From the NCBI GenBank assembly GCA_020634115.1, contig JACKCH010000010.1, forward strand, positions 434,001 through 498,000: a stretch of DNA of 64,000 nt. Reading direction: 5' to 3'. A model generated the notes under the pieces. That model worked only from the letters and a program-made list of their open reading frames with translations. It was not told the origin of the DNA and made no database searches. The DNA comes from Anaerolineaceae bacterium (GTDB lineage: Bacteria; Chloroflexota; Anaerolineae; Aggregatilineales; Phototrophicaceae). Of the stretch, positions 9,065 to 17,988 are shown piece by piece. Position 1 is the stretch's first letter; every line of letters starts with the position of its first letter. Position numbers and translations under genes: made by a program.

Positions 9065-9076
9065 ACAGTTAACTGT
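9065..9076. promoter_or_regulatory. Operator-like palindrome ACAGTTAACTGT with flanking half-sites
   Basis: ACAGTTAACTGT is a perfect 12-bp palindrome. It overlaps a second inverted pair (AACTGT-2-ACAGTT on the minus strand), and further GTTAAC and GTTGACA copies fill 9052-9090. All lie just downstream of the predicted transcription start for the binding-protein gene, a typical repressor position. The GntR regulator of the same operon is the obvious candidate. A dispersed low-complexity repeat is the alternative, since similar GTTAAC/GCTAAC runs occur near 19615-19690. Confidence 0.5.
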
Positions 9077-9090
9077 TGACAGTTGACAAG

Positions 9091-9119
9091 ATCATAGCGT
9101 GTCTATTTAAGATTGTCAA
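9091..9119 (-). promoter_or_regulatory. Sigma70-type promoter for the transporter operon
   Basis: On the minus strand TTGACA (9119-9114) is followed after exactly 17 bases by TATGAT (9096-9091), a near-consensus -35/-10 pair. Transcription would begin near 9084, about 140 bases before the binding-protein ATG. The rest of 8947-9202 contains no gene. Confidence 0.65.
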
Positions 9120-9202
9120 CAAATTGTGCTATTGGTCGGGGCAGGATATGAGGACCAAAAACAACAAACGCCTCATGATGGTTTGACACCTAAATATGCT
9201 CG

Positions 9203-10681
9203 TCACAATATCTGCCGAACCGCAGATTTCCAACCAGCATATAGTTTGTCCGCAGTTGCTTCACTCATTTGTGGCGTGTAATCTACAAAAGTTGCAGGTA
9301 TCCGTGCTAGTTCATCAAGATTGCTGTAAATTCCTATCCCAAGCGTGCCAGCAAACACCGCTCCCAGTGCCGAGAGTTCCGCAATGTCCGAGGCACGCGC
9401 CACAATACCGGCTAAATCCGCGATGAATTGTACTAAGAACTGATTGCGCACCGCGCCCCCATCGGCGCGTATCATCGTCAGTGCTGTTCCGGCATCACCG
9501 GACATCAATTCCAGTACGTCTTTAATCTGATACGCGATGGACTCCAATGCGGCCCGTACAACATGGGCCTTTGTGCTGGATGGGGACAGTCCCAGAATCG
9601 CGGCTTTAATATCGGAACGCCAGTAGGGGGCGTTCAGACCAACGAAGGCCGGGACGAGATACACGCCGCCGTTATCTTCAACCGAGTGGGCAAGCTGCTC
9701 CGTTTCTTCAAAGGACTCGATTAAATCAAGCTGGTCACGTAACCAGGTGATCGTAGCGGCGGAGTAGTTGATAATACCCTCATAGGCGTAAGTGGGCTTT
9801 CCGCCATACACCCAACCAATCGCTGTGAGAAGTCCATTCTGAGAATAGCGCAGGGAATCACCAATATTCAACAGGATGGATGACCCTGTACCTAGTGTCA
9901 CCTTCGCATCGCCGGGGGTGAAGCAGCGTTGTGCAAACAAGGCCGCCTGGGAATCCCCCATGACTCCGCAAATGGGGATCGGTTTCGATAGCACTCCTGC
10001 TAGATCCGTTTCGCCAAAGACCGCGCTGCTCTCGCGGATTTCAGGAAGCGCATCTATTGGCACCCGAAACAAAGCGCACAGATCAGGATCCCATTGAAGC
10101 GACGTGATATTAAACAACAGCGTCCGGCTGGCGTTGCTGTGGTCGGTTGCGAATACTTGTCCATTCGTCAGGCGGTAAATCAGATAGGCATCTATGGTGC
10201 CGATCAGTGCCGCGCCATTTTCTAGTTTCTGTTTGATTTCGGGTTCTTCAGTGAGCAACCAGGTGAGCTTGGACGCCGGGAAGTACGTGTCAATTTTCAA
10301 GCCGGTTTTCTGATGAACAAGCGACTCGTGACCATCCTTGATGAACTGCTGGCAAAGCGGATCACCGCGACGACACTGCCAAACGATAGCGTGATATAAG
10401 GGCTTACCACTCTCACGCTCAAAGACCACAATCGTCTCACGCTGGTTGGTGATGCTCAAGCACAGTAACTCGGATGCAGATAGACCATGCTTTTGGATGA
10501 GTTGGCCGAGGACTTGTCGCGTATTCGTGTAAATTTCTTCGGCGTCATGCTCGACCCAGCCTACCTGCGGATAATATTGCTGATGAGGCAGCGATACGCT
10601 ATCCAACAGTTGACCATCATGCTCAAAGAGAAGCGCTTTGGTTGCCGATGTACTCTGGTCTAGTGCTATAATTTTCGTCAT
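9203..10681 (-). CDS. FGGY-family kinase, glycerol kinase-like
   Basis: A 492-residue sugar/polyol kinase beginning MTKIIALDQSTSATKALLF. It carries the glycerol-kinase hallmarks SITNQRET, AIVWQCRR, TDHSNASRTLLFN, VMGDSQAALFAQ and TLGTGSS. The Arg-Glu of NQRET, the Tyr of DTYF and the Asp of GDSQ correspond to the glycerol-contacting residues of GlpK, so a C3-C4 polyol or dihydroxyacetone is the likely substrate. The start at 10681 lies four bases after the transketolase stop. A longer upstream reading frame overlaps that gene and is rejected. Pairing with a split transketolase suggests a sugar-salvage or dihydroxyacetone-producing route, which is inferred. Confidence 0.85.
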   Translation of the reverse strand: MTKIIALDQSTSATKALLFEHDGQLLDSVSLPHQQYYPQVGWVEHDAEEIYTNTRQVLGQLIQKHGLSASELLCLSITNQRETIVVFERESGKPLYHAIVWQCRRGDPLCQQFIKDGHESLVHQKTGLKIDTYFPASKLTWLLTEEPEIKQKLENGAALIGTIDAYLIYRLTNGQVFATDHSNASRTLLFNITSLQWDPDLCALFRVPIDALPEIRESSAVFGETDLAGVLSKPIPICGVMGDSQAALFAQRCFTPGDAKVTLGTGSSILLNIGDSLRYSQNGLLTAIGWVYGGKPTYAYEGIINYSAATITWLRDQLDLIESFEETEQLAHSVEDNGGVYLVPAFVGLNAPYWRSDIKAAILGLSPSSTKAHVVRAALESIAYQIKDVLELMSGDAGTALTMIRADGGAVRNQFLVQFIADLAGIVARASDIAELSALGAVFAGTLGIGIYSNLDELARIPATFVDYTPQMSEATADKLYAGWKSAVRQIL

Positions 10682-10685
10682 CAGC

Positions 10686-11636
10686 TTACACCTTTGCCAG
10701 CAGACTCCGGGCCGTTTGTACCAATCCATCTACCGAGATTCCGTAGTAATCGAAAATCTCCGATTGGCTGCCGGATATTGTATATTCGTCCGGGATTCCA
10801 ACGATCTTGAATGGAAGCGATAGGCCACGCTGCATCAGGATGGAGGCACAGGCTTCTCCCAGACCGCCGCATACGCTGTGTTCTTCGACGGTAATGAGCG
10901 CCTTCGTGTTATGCACCGCGTCCAAGAGTGCGGCCTCATCCAGCGGTTTGATTGTGTGCATACTGATGACCCGGCATGATATGCCCAGTTGCTTGAGCGC
11001 TTGAGCCGCGAGCAAAGCCCGCTCCGTCGGTTCGCCGGTCGCAATAAACGTCACGTCATCGCCGTCAGCCAGGGTGATCGCTTTGCCGATTTCAAATTGA
11101 GCGTCGGGTTGATGCAGATCGAGCATGGCCTTTTTGCCAAACCGAATATAAATTGGGCGTGGATGTGACACAGCGGCTTTGATTGCTGCGCGGGCTTCAA
11201 AGTTATCGGCGGGAGCAACAATATCCATATTATTGATAGCACGGAATACAGCATAATCGTGCAGCGAGTGATGGGTTGTCCCCAGCGCCCCATAGCTGAC
11301 TCCGGCGCTGATGCCAACCAGCTTGACCGGATGGTTGGAGTAGGCGACATCATTCTTGATTTGCTCTAAAGACCTGGCTGTCAAAAAGCAGGCTGGGGAA
11401 ACGGCAAACACTTTTTTCCCGGTCATTGACAGACCCGCCGCCACCCCAACCAGGTTTTGCTCGGCAATGCCAACCTCCACCATCTGGCCGGGGAGGGCTT
11501 CTCCAAAGCCGACCAGTTTCCCTGACCCGCGTGAATCACTGGTCACGACCAGGATTGAGCGATCTTGTTCAGCGACTTCGAGTAACGTCTCGCCAAAAAC
11601 GGTCAGGTTGGGTTTTCCCAGTTGTGTACCCATCAT
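10686..11636 (-). CDS. Transketolase, C-terminal subunit
   Basis: A 316-residue protein equal to the central pyrimidine-binding plus C-terminal domains of transketolase: VTSDSRGSGKLVGFGEALPGQMVEVGIAEQ with the catalytic-type Glu in GIAEQN, then the transketolase C domain near EEHSVCGGLGEA. It works only with the N-terminal subunit encoded upstream, whose stop it overlaps (ATGA at 11636-11633). The assembled enzyme transfers two-carbon units using thiamine diphosphate. Confidence 0.9.
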   Translation of the reverse strand: MMGTQLGKPNLTVFGETLLEVAEQDRSILVVTSDSRGSGKLVGFGEALPGQMVEVGIAEQNLVGVAAGLSMTGKKVFAVSPACFLTARSLEQIKNDVAYSNHPVKLVGISAGVSYGALGTTHHSLHDYAVFRAINNMDIVAPADNFEARAAIKAAVSHPRPIYIRFGKKAMLDLHQPDAQFEIGKAITLADGDDVTFIATGEPTERALLAAQALKQLGISCRVISMHTIKPLDEAALLDAVHNTKALITVEEHSVCGGLGEACASILMQRGLSLPFKIVGIPDEYTISGSQSEIFDYYGISVDGLVQTARSLLAKV

Positions 11637-12457
11637 AAACCTGCCTCCGCCTGACTGAGTTCCTCTAACGCAGTCTGGTATTCAGAATCAGTCGGCACTT
11701 TATGATGCCATTTCACCGTATTTTCCATAAAGCTGATTCCCTTACCTTTGGTCGTCCGGGCGATGATTAAATTGGGCTTGCCGGCTTCAAAAGGTAGTGT
11801 GTCCAGTGTATTGACAAGCGATTCGACCTCATTGCCATGACACACCCGGACCGCACAGCCGAATGCCGCAAAACGATCCGCCAGCGGTTCAAGCCCCATG
11901 ACTTCCTCGGTTCCGCCGGTGATCTGCAAGGTGTTGCGATCAATGAGAATGACGAGATTGTCCAGTTTATAGTGGGACGCCGCCATCAAAGCTTCCCAAC
12001 TGGAACCCTCGGCCAGTTCACCGTCGCCCAGGAGCGTAAAAACCCGATGACTCAGCCCGTCGTACTTCATGCCTAATGCGATGCCGACGCTGACCGACAG
12101 ACCATGCCCAAGCGCCCCTGTATTGTGTTCAATCCCATTCACTTTGCGGGTAGGATGGCCGACAAGATGGGATTGGAACTGGCAAAGGGTGTCAAGTTCC
12201 GATTCAGGAAAAAAGCCTTTGTCAGCCAGCACGGTGTAGAGGGCTTCTACCGAGTGGCCTTTGCTCTGGATGTAGTGATCGCGGTCAACAGAAGCGAAGT
12301 TCTCCGGGGTGATATTCATAGTGTGGTTGTAAAGAACATTCAAAATGTCCGTACAGGACAAGCTCCCACCCGTATGCCCCGCATTCGCTTGCTTGATAAT
12401 TCGCAATATCGTTTTTCGGTACTGTATGGATTTTCGCTTAAGCGCTTGTGGATCCAT
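11633..12457 (-). CDS. Transketolase, N-terminal (thiamine diphosphate-binding) subunit
   Basis: A protein of about 274 residues carrying the TPP domain: NAGHTGGSLSCTDIL, SKGHSVEALY, TGALGHGLSVSVG, and the GDGELAEGSSWEA...N pattern that binds Mg-diphosphate. The ATG at 12457 has AAGGAAAA upstream. The ATG at 12484 has no ribosome binding site and is less likely. Split transketolases occur in catabolic operons, for example in apulose-4-phosphate utilisation, as well as in central metabolism. The adjoining FGGY kinase favours a catabolic one, but this is inference. Confidence 0.88.
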   Translation of the reverse strand: MDPQALKRKSIQYRKTILRIIKQANAGHTGGSLSCTDILNVLYNHTMNITPENFASVDRDHYIQSKGHSVEALYTVLADKGFFPESELDTLCQFQSHLVGHPTRKVNGIEHNTGALGHGLSVSVGIALGMKYDGLSHRVFTLLGDGELAEGSSWEALMAASHYKLDNLVILIDRNTLQITGGTEEVMGLEPLADRFAAFGCAVRVCHGNEVESLVNTLDTLPFEAGKPNLIIARTTKGKGISFMENTVKWHHKVPTDSEYQTALEELSQAEAGL

Positions 12458-12683
12458 CTTCGTTTTCCTTGCCTGCAAATCCATTGATTAACGAATATTG
12501 ATCTTACCTCAATTTTGTAGAGTGACGATGTGGCTTGAAAAGTGGTTGGGTAAAACGCCACCCTATTCTCAAGACAGCAAAACGGGGAATAGCCAACCTC
12601 TGGTGGGAACTCTATTGTGCTGTTGAGCATCTTGTCAGCGGGTGACAAAGATCACTGGTAAGCAATGACATTCCTGATTTATT

Positions 12684-12705
12684 TGTGAAATAATTCACAT
12701 ATAAT
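12684..12705 (+). promoter_or_regulatory. CRP/HcpR-type palindrome overlapping a TATAAT box upstream of the Hdr-Mvh operon
   Basis: TGTGAAATAATTCACA (12684-12699) is a perfect TGTGA-N6-TCACA site, the class recognised by CRP and by HcpR-type regulators of the Crp/Fnr family. TATAAT follows immediately at 12700-12705. If that is the -10 box, the palindrome lies between -35 and -10, a repressor position. No good -35 box is visible. The 12458-12882 gap otherwise shows no gene, apart from the AGGAGG before hdrC (12869-12874). Confidence 0.6.
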
Positions 12706-12882
12706 AGGTATAGGCGAGAATTCATCCGAAAGGCATGAGTGGGATTCCATCCCTGTCGTCATCGTTCCCCAATTGAATCCTCCTCATAGTGGTCACATAC
12801 TCCACGTACCAGACTGCTGAATCAATGCTGTATACATCGCAACCCGTCGCCTGAACGAACGGTTCTATAGGAGGTGACAGCG

Positions 12883-13449
12883 ATGCCGAATACTCCCAAC
12901 GGACACACGCTATATCAGCGTGTGATGGCGGATACTCCCGGCGGTGACAGCCTCATCACCTGTTTACAATGCGGCACTTGTGGCGGTTCATGCCCATCTG
13001 CCGCGGACATGGACTCCACGCCCCGTCGCTTATTCGCGATGTTGATGGCGGGGATGGATGATGAGGTGTTAAAAAGTAATACCCCCTGGTACTGCGTCTC
13101 CTGCTACTATTGCACAGTACGCTGCCCACAGAATATCCCCATCACAGAAATCATGTATACCCTGAAACAGGAAGCCATCGCCAGAAAGTATTATGACCGG
13201 AATCCGCATACGGATTGGGCGAACAGCTTCATCGGCTATGTGGAACAGTACGGACGCGGCTTTGAATTCGGCCTGGCGACCCGGTATCACCTGACTCATA
13301 ACCCTCTGGGAGCGGTCAAAAAGACCGGCCTGATGTTTGACCTGGCGCGAAAAGGCCGGGTTGCTATGACGCCAGAACGGATCGAGAACATGCCGCAGTT
13401 GACCGCTATCCTCACCGAAGCCAAACGTATCGCGGGAGGTGAACAATGA
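12883..13449 (+). CDS. hdrC: Heterodisulfide reductase subunit C-like iron-sulfur protein
   Basis: A 188-residue ferredoxin-like protein with two four-cysteine motifs: CLQCGTCGGSCP (about residues 27-38) and CVSCYYCTVRCPQN (about 70-83). This is the HdrC pattern that carries electrons between HdrA and HdrB. The ATG at 12883 lies eight bases after AGGAGG. A GTG at 12874 falls within that Shine-Dalgarno region and is rejected. It opens the bifurcating hydrogenase operon and overlaps hdrB by four bases. Confidence 0.92.
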   Translation: MPNTPNGHTLYQRVMADTPGGDSLITCLQCGTCGGSCPSAADMDSTPRRLFAMLMAGMDDEVLKSNTPWYCVSCYYCTVRCPQNIPITEIMYTLKQEAIARKYYDRNPHTDWANSFIGYVEQYGRGFEFGLATRYHLTHNPLGAVKKTGLMFDLARKGRVAMTPERIENMPQLTAILTEAKRIAGGEQ

Positions 13450-14408
13450 CCGCCGCTAATGGCAATTATCTGTATTATCCGGGTTGTTCGCAGCGGGCAA
13501 CCTCCCATGCCTATGAAAAATCGGCCAAGTTGGTTGGAGACAGATTGGGTTTCACGCTTGAGGAAGTTCATGACTGGAACTGCTGCGGTGCAACCGATTA
13601 TTTCAGTGTCAATGTGTTACCGGCTTACAGCCTGGTCGCTCGTAACCTGTCTCTGGCAGCGGAACAAGGTGACACGCGGGAACTGGTCGCGCCATGCAGC
13701 GCCTGTTATCTCAACCTGCGTAAAACCGATACCAACATGGGCAAGTACCCCAAGCTGAACAGCCAGGTGAACCAGGCATTGGCCGCGGGCCATCTGCATT
13801 ACACGCCTGGCACGCTGAACATCCGGCACTTGCTGGATGTAATCGTACAGGACATTGGTTTTGATGAGATCGAAGCGCATGTGACACAACCACTGGCCGG
13901 GCTGCGAGTTGCGCCTTACTATGGCTGTCTGATTGTGCGCCCGGATACAGGCTACAACACCGAGTACCCGACTCATCTGGACGAACTGCTGCGGCGATTA
14001 GGTGCGACAGTCGTAGATTTCCCGATGAAAACGCACTGCTGCGGCGGACACATGACTCAGATTAGTGAGGAAGTGGCGCTGGAACTCATCCGGCGACTGC
14101 TAAGCAGCGCGGCGGAATATGCCGCTGACATGATTGTGACCCTCTGCCCAATGTGCCAGGTCAATCTGGACGCCTACCAGGGATTGGTGAACCAACACTT
14201 CCATACCAACTACAAACTCCCGGTGCTGTTCTTTACACAATTAATGGGACTGGCATTTGGTATTCCGGCCAAGGACCTGGAAATTGGCAGCGAAATCGTT
14301 CCCGCAGATGCCGCTCTCGCTAAGATCGGCCAGGAAGAGTCGGCGAAACCGCGCCGAGCAGAACGCCGTGACAAGCAGGCTCTGCCGATGCCTTCGCTGG
14401 ATCGTTGA
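13446..14408 (+). CDS. hdrB: Heterodisulfide reductase subunit B-like protein
   Basis: A 320-residue protein with two CCG domains: YYPGCSQ...WNCCGATDYF...PCSACYLNL, and YYGCLIVRP...HCCGGH...LCPMCQVNL. These cysteine-rich motifs ligate the non-cubane [4Fe-4S] clusters at which HdrB reduces a disulfide or equivalent. In non-methanogens the electron acceptor is unknown. The basic C-terminal tail (KPRRAERRDK) is unusual. It is co-translated with hdrC. Confidence 0.92.
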   Translation: MTAANGNYLYYPGCSQRATSHAYEKSAKLVGDRLGFTLEEVHDWNCCGATDYFSVNVLPAYSLVARNLSLAAEQGDTRELVAPCSACYLNLRKTDTNMGKYPKLNSQVNQALAAGHLHYTPGTLNIRHLLDVIVQDIGFDEIEAHVTQPLAGLRVAPYYGCLIVRPDTGYNTEYPTHLDELLRRLGATVVDFPMKTHCCGGHMTQISEEVALELIRRLLSSAAEYAADMIVTLCPMCQVNLDAYQGLVNQHFHTNYKLPVLFFTQLMGLAFGIPAKDLEIGSEIVPADAALAKIGQEESAKPRRAERRDKQALPMPSLDR

Positions 14409-14426
14409 AAGAAAGGACATGACACC

Positions 14427-16451
14427 ATGACTGAAAAGCGAGTAGGTGTTTATATCTGTCACTGCGGCCACAATATCGCCGGCACGATAGATGTTGAAGA
14501 AGTCGCCCTGTGGGCAGCGGGTCTGCCCAATGTGGCAGTGGCGCGGGACTATAAGTTCATGTGTTCCAGTCTGGGTCAGGAACTGATTGAGGCTGACATA
14601 AAAGAGCAAAACCTGACGCATGTCGTTGTCGCCGCCTGTTCACCTCACATGCACGAGCCGACGTTCCGCCAGGCTTGTGAACGTGCCGGGCTAAATCCAT
14701 ACCTTTTTGAGATGGCGAACATCCGTGAACACGCCAGTTGGGTACACCCCAATGACAAAGAGGCGGCCACTGATAAAGCCAAAGCCATCATTAGCGGGTC
14801 GGTGCGGCGGGTACAGGAACTTGCTCCGTTGGAGCCGCTCCGTGCGCCCATCCATGAGACAACCCTGGTGGTTGGTGGTGGTATCGCCGGGATCAATACG
14901 GCGCTGGAAATCGCCAACGCGGGACATCCGGTGGTGATGGTCGAGCGTGAACCGAGTATCGGCGGCCACATGGCCCAGTTTGACAAAACCTTCCCTACAC
15001 TGGATTGCGCGGCCTGTATTCTGACGCCGAAGATGTTCGATGTCGGGATGCACCGGAATATCCAACTGCTCACTTACAGTGAAGTGGAGCAGGTGGATGG
15101 TTATGTGGGCAATTTTACGGTACGTATCCGCAAGAAAGCCCGCAAGATCAATACGGAGCTATGTACCGGGTGTGGCGACTGTTGGGGTCGCTGCCCGGCA
15201 AAAGTAGTGGACAACGGATACGAAGCGGGCATTGGTTTTCGGACGGCGATTTACCGCCAGTTCCCACAGGCCGTCCCTAAATACCCGGTGATTGATGTTG
15301 AGAATTGCATTTACTACAAGAACGGAAAATGCAAGGCCTGTGAAAAATTCTGCCCGACCGGTGCGATTGATTTCGACCAGGAAGATGAAATCATCGTGAT
15401 GCAAGTGGGGAACATTGTGCTGGCAACGGGTTATGACCTGTTCGACGCTCGACGCATCCCGGCTTATGGTTATGGGCGATTAGCGAACGTCTTCACGAGC
15501 ATGGAGTTCGAACGGATGACCAATGCTACCGGGCCAACCGGCGGTAAGGTCGTCCTGCGTGACGGTGTGACTGTCCCGCAGAGTGTGGCGATTGTCCATT
15601 GCGTGGGCAGCCGTGATAAAAACTATAACATCTACTGCTCGGCGACCTGCTGTATGGCCGCGCTTAAGTTTGCCCATCTCGTCAAAGAAAAGACCGATGC
15701 CGATATATACAGCTTCTACATTGATATGCGAACGGCCTTCAAGGACTACGAAAAGTTCTATCACCGCCTGATGGAAGAAGGTACGCATTTCATCCGCGGG
15801 CGGGTGGCAGAAGTCACCGATGCGGCCCGGATTCCGGGTGAAGAAGGCAAGCTGATTGTGCAGGCCGAGGATACGCTTGTCGGCAAACAGCGCCGGATTT
15901 CAGTGGACATGGTGATTCTGATGAGCGCGATGGAACCCAAAGCGGATGCCAAGGGGGTCGCGCACCTGTTCGGTATCGGGTGTTCGGAAGCCGGGTTCTT
16001 CACTGAGCGTCACCCGAAACTCGACCCCGTAGCCACCATGAGCGATGGCGTGTTCATCGCCGGTACATGCCAGGGGCCGAAAGACATCCCGGCCAGCGTC
16101 GGCCAGGGTGCGGCAGCAGCAGCACGGGTGCTGAGTCTCATCGGGCAAGGTGTGGTGGAAATTGAGCCGGTACGGGCGGTGATAGATGAATCCCGCTGCT
16201 CCGGCTGCCGTATCTGCAATAACCTGTGCCCGTATCATGCCATTGATTACCTGGAAGAAGAAGGCGTCAGCCGTGTGAATGGCGCGCTGTGCAAAGGCTG
16301 CGGGACGTGTGTCGCCGCCTGTCCAAGCCAGGTCATCGAGGGGCAGCACTACACATTCGATTCGTTAATGTCCCAGATTGAAGGGCTGCTTTATGACGTA
16401 GGCGATCACCAGAACGGCCATGTCAAAGTCATGGAACCGGAGCCGGTATAG
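14427..16451 (+). CDS. hdrA: Heterodisulfide reductase subunit A-like flavoprotein
   Basis: A 674-residue bifurcating flavoprotein subunit. The N-terminal domain has the VYICHCGHNI cysteine motif. The FAD-binding GGGIAGINTALEIA sits near residue 150. CTGCGDCWGRCP (about 245) and CKACEKFCP (about 302) form inner [4Fe-4S] sites. A C-terminal double ferredoxin has CSGCRICNNLCP (about 591) and CKGCGTCVAACP (about 622). HdrA splits electron pairs from H2 toward a low-potential ferredoxin and a high-potential acceptor. The length is close to the methanogen and sulfate-reducer forms. Confidence 0.93.
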   Translation: MTEKRVGVYICHCGHNIAGTIDVEEVALWAAGLPNVAVARDYKFMCSSLGQELIEADIKEQNLTHVVVAACSPHMHEPTFRQACERAGLNPYLFEMANIREHASWVHPNDKEAATDKAKAIISGSVRRVQELAPLEPLRAPIHETTLVVGGGIAGINTALEIANAGHPVVMVEREPSIGGHMAQFDKTFPTLDCAACILTPKMFDVGMHRNIQLLTYSEVEQVDGYVGNFTVRIRKKARKINTELCTGCGDCWGRCPAKVVDNGYEAGIGFRTAIYRQFPQAVPKYPVIDVENCIYYKNGKCKACEKFCPTGAIDFDQEDEIIVMQVGNIVLATGYDLFDARRIPAYGYGRLANVFTSMEFERMTNATGPTGGKVVLRDGVTVPQSVAIVHCVGSRDKNYNIYCSATCCMAALKFAHLVKEKTDADIYSFYIDMRTAFKDYEKFYHRLMEEGTHFIRGRVAEVTDAARIPGEEGKLIVQAEDTLVGKQRRISVDMVILMSAMEPKADAKGVAHLFGIGCSEAGFFTERHPKLDPVATMSDGVFIAGTCQGPKDIPASVGQGAAAAARVLSLIGQGVVEIEPVRAVIDESRCSGCRICNNLCPYHAIDYLEEEGVSRVNGALCKGCGTCVAACPSQVIEGQHYTFDSLMSQIEGLLYDVGDHQNGHVKVMEPEPV

Positions 16452-16463
16452 AGGAGATGTCAC

Positions 16464-16955
16464 ATGGCAAACGACTATAACCAATTGAATCCCGCCTGGG
16501 GGGAACGATCCCCAGTCATTATCGGCCTGTTGTGTAACTGGTGTTCCTACCGGGCCGCCGACCTTGCAGGGACGAGTCGCTTCGGCTACCCGGCGACCCT
16601 ACGGGACTTACGCATTATGTGTACAGGGCGGCTTGACCCGACCTTTGTCATCAAAGCGCTACGCGAAGGTGCGGACGGCGTGTTGGTGATGGGGTGTCAC
16701 CCCGGCCAGTGCCACTATGACGCGGGCAATTATAAGGCGATGCGCCGCATGGCGCTGCTGCGCCGGACAGTGATCCAATTAGGGGTTCATCCTGACCGCG
16801 TGCAGTTGGCGTGGGCATCTGCTTCACAAGGGACGATTTTCACTGAGATGGTCAAAAATATGACCGAGACGATTGCCCGTCTGGGGCCGCTGAACTGGCA
16901 GGACACGGTGAGCGGCGAGACGATACAAAGAGAAATGGAGGCGGTTCGTGGCTGA
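16464..16955 (+). CDS. mvhD: Hydrogenase iron-sulfur (delta) subunit MvhD-like
   Basis: A 163-residue MvhD/FrhD-like protein with NWCSYRAADLAGTSR, an MCTGRLDPTF segment and GCHPGQCHY, the conserved [2Fe-2S] cysteine motifs. It is the electron bridge between the hydrogenase module and HdrA. The ribosome binding site GAGGAG lies seven bases upstream. It overlaps mvhG by eight bases. Confidence 0.92.
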   Translation: MANDYNQLNPAWGERSPVIIGLLCNWCSYRAADLAGTSRFGYPATLRDLRIMCTGRLDPTFVIKALREGADGVLVMGCHPGQCHYDAGNYKAMRRMALLRRTVIQLGVHPDRVQLAWASASQGTIFTEMVKNMTETIARLGPLNWQDTVSGETIQREMEAVRG

Positions 16956-17979
16956 GCAAAAACCCAAACTGGCCTTATATTGGGCGTCCTCTTGTGGGGG
17001 CTGTGAGATTTCGGTACTTGCCATCCACGAGAAGATATTGGATGTCGCGGCGGCCTTTGACATCGTATTCTGGCCGTGTGCGATGGATTTCAAAGAAAAA
17101 GATGTCGAAGCGATGGCCGATGGCGAAATAGATGTCTGCCTGTTTAACGGCGCAATCCGCAACGACGAGAACGCGCACATGGCGCACTTGATGCGCCGCA
17201 AAAGTAAGGTGCTGGTGGCCTATGGTAGCTGCGCGATGGAAGGCTGTATGCCCGGCCTGGCGAACTTCACCGACCGTGAACACATGATGCGCTTCATCTA
17301 CCACGATTCCCCCAGCACGGATAATCCGGACGGCGTTGAGCCGCAGATACACACGGTTGTTCCAGAAGGTGAACTGACCCTTCCCGCCTTCTGGAACACG
17401 GTGAAGACGCTCGACCAGGTCGTGCCAGTGGATTACTACCTGCCCGGCTGCCCGCCGGAAGCGAAATGGACAATCGCGGCGGTAGAGGCCATCATCAGCG
17501 GCCAGCTTCCCCCGCCCGGTTCGGTCATCGGCATGAATGTCACTGTTTGCGACGAATGCAACCGTACACGATCAGAAAAACGTATCAAGCAGTTTTACCG
17601 CCCGTATGAGATCATCCCTGACCCTGAAATCTGCTTGCTTGACCAGGGTTTGTTCTGCGCCGGAATCGCCACGCGAGCCGGATGCGGTGCGCTCTGCCCG
17701 CAGGTGAACATGGGGTGTCGTGGCTGCTATGGCCCGAATGAGGGTGTTGTAGATGGCGGCGCGAAGCTCATCAGTGCGCTGGCGTCGGTAGTGGATGCCG
17801 AAACACCTGAAGAAATCGACGCGGTGTTTGATACCCTTCCCGATCCCGCAGGATACTTCTACCGCTTCAACCTGGCGCACTCCTTGTTACGCCGGACTCA
17901 TTTAGTGGGTAGCAACGGGACGCGGGTGGCTGAAAAAATAGAAGTCGGGCCGCAGCTTGACCCGAAGCTGAAAGATTAG
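16948..17979 (+). CDS. mvhG: [NiFe]-hydrogenase small subunit MvhG-like
   Basis: A 343-residue small subunit of the group 3 (cytoplasmic) type, without a Tat signal. N-terminal CGGCEIS, GSCAMEGCMPG and YLPGCPPE supply the proximal [4Fe-4S] site. C-terminal cysteines (LFCAG, RAGCGALCPQ, GCRGCYGP) hold the other clusters. It starts with GTG inside the last codons of mvhD. It passes electrons from the NiFe site to MvhD. Confidence 0.92.
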   Translation: MAEQKPKLALYWASSCGGCEISVLAIHEKILDVAAAFDIVFWPCAMDFKEKDVEAMADGEIDVCLFNGAIRNDENAHMAHLMRRKSKVLVAYGSCAMEGCMPGLANFTDREHMMRFIYHDSPSTDNPDGVEPQIHTVVPEGELTLPAFWNTVKTLDQVVPVDYYLPGCPPEAKWTIAAVEAIISGQLPPPGSVIGMNVTVCDECNRTRSEKRIKQFYRPYEIIPDPEICLLDQGLFCAGIATRAGCGALCPQVNMGCRGCYGPNEGVVDGGAKLISALASVVDAETPEEIDAVFDTLPDPAGYFYRFNLAHSLLRRTHLVGSNGTRVAEKIEVGPQLDPKLKD

Positions 17980-17988
17980 GAGGCCACC

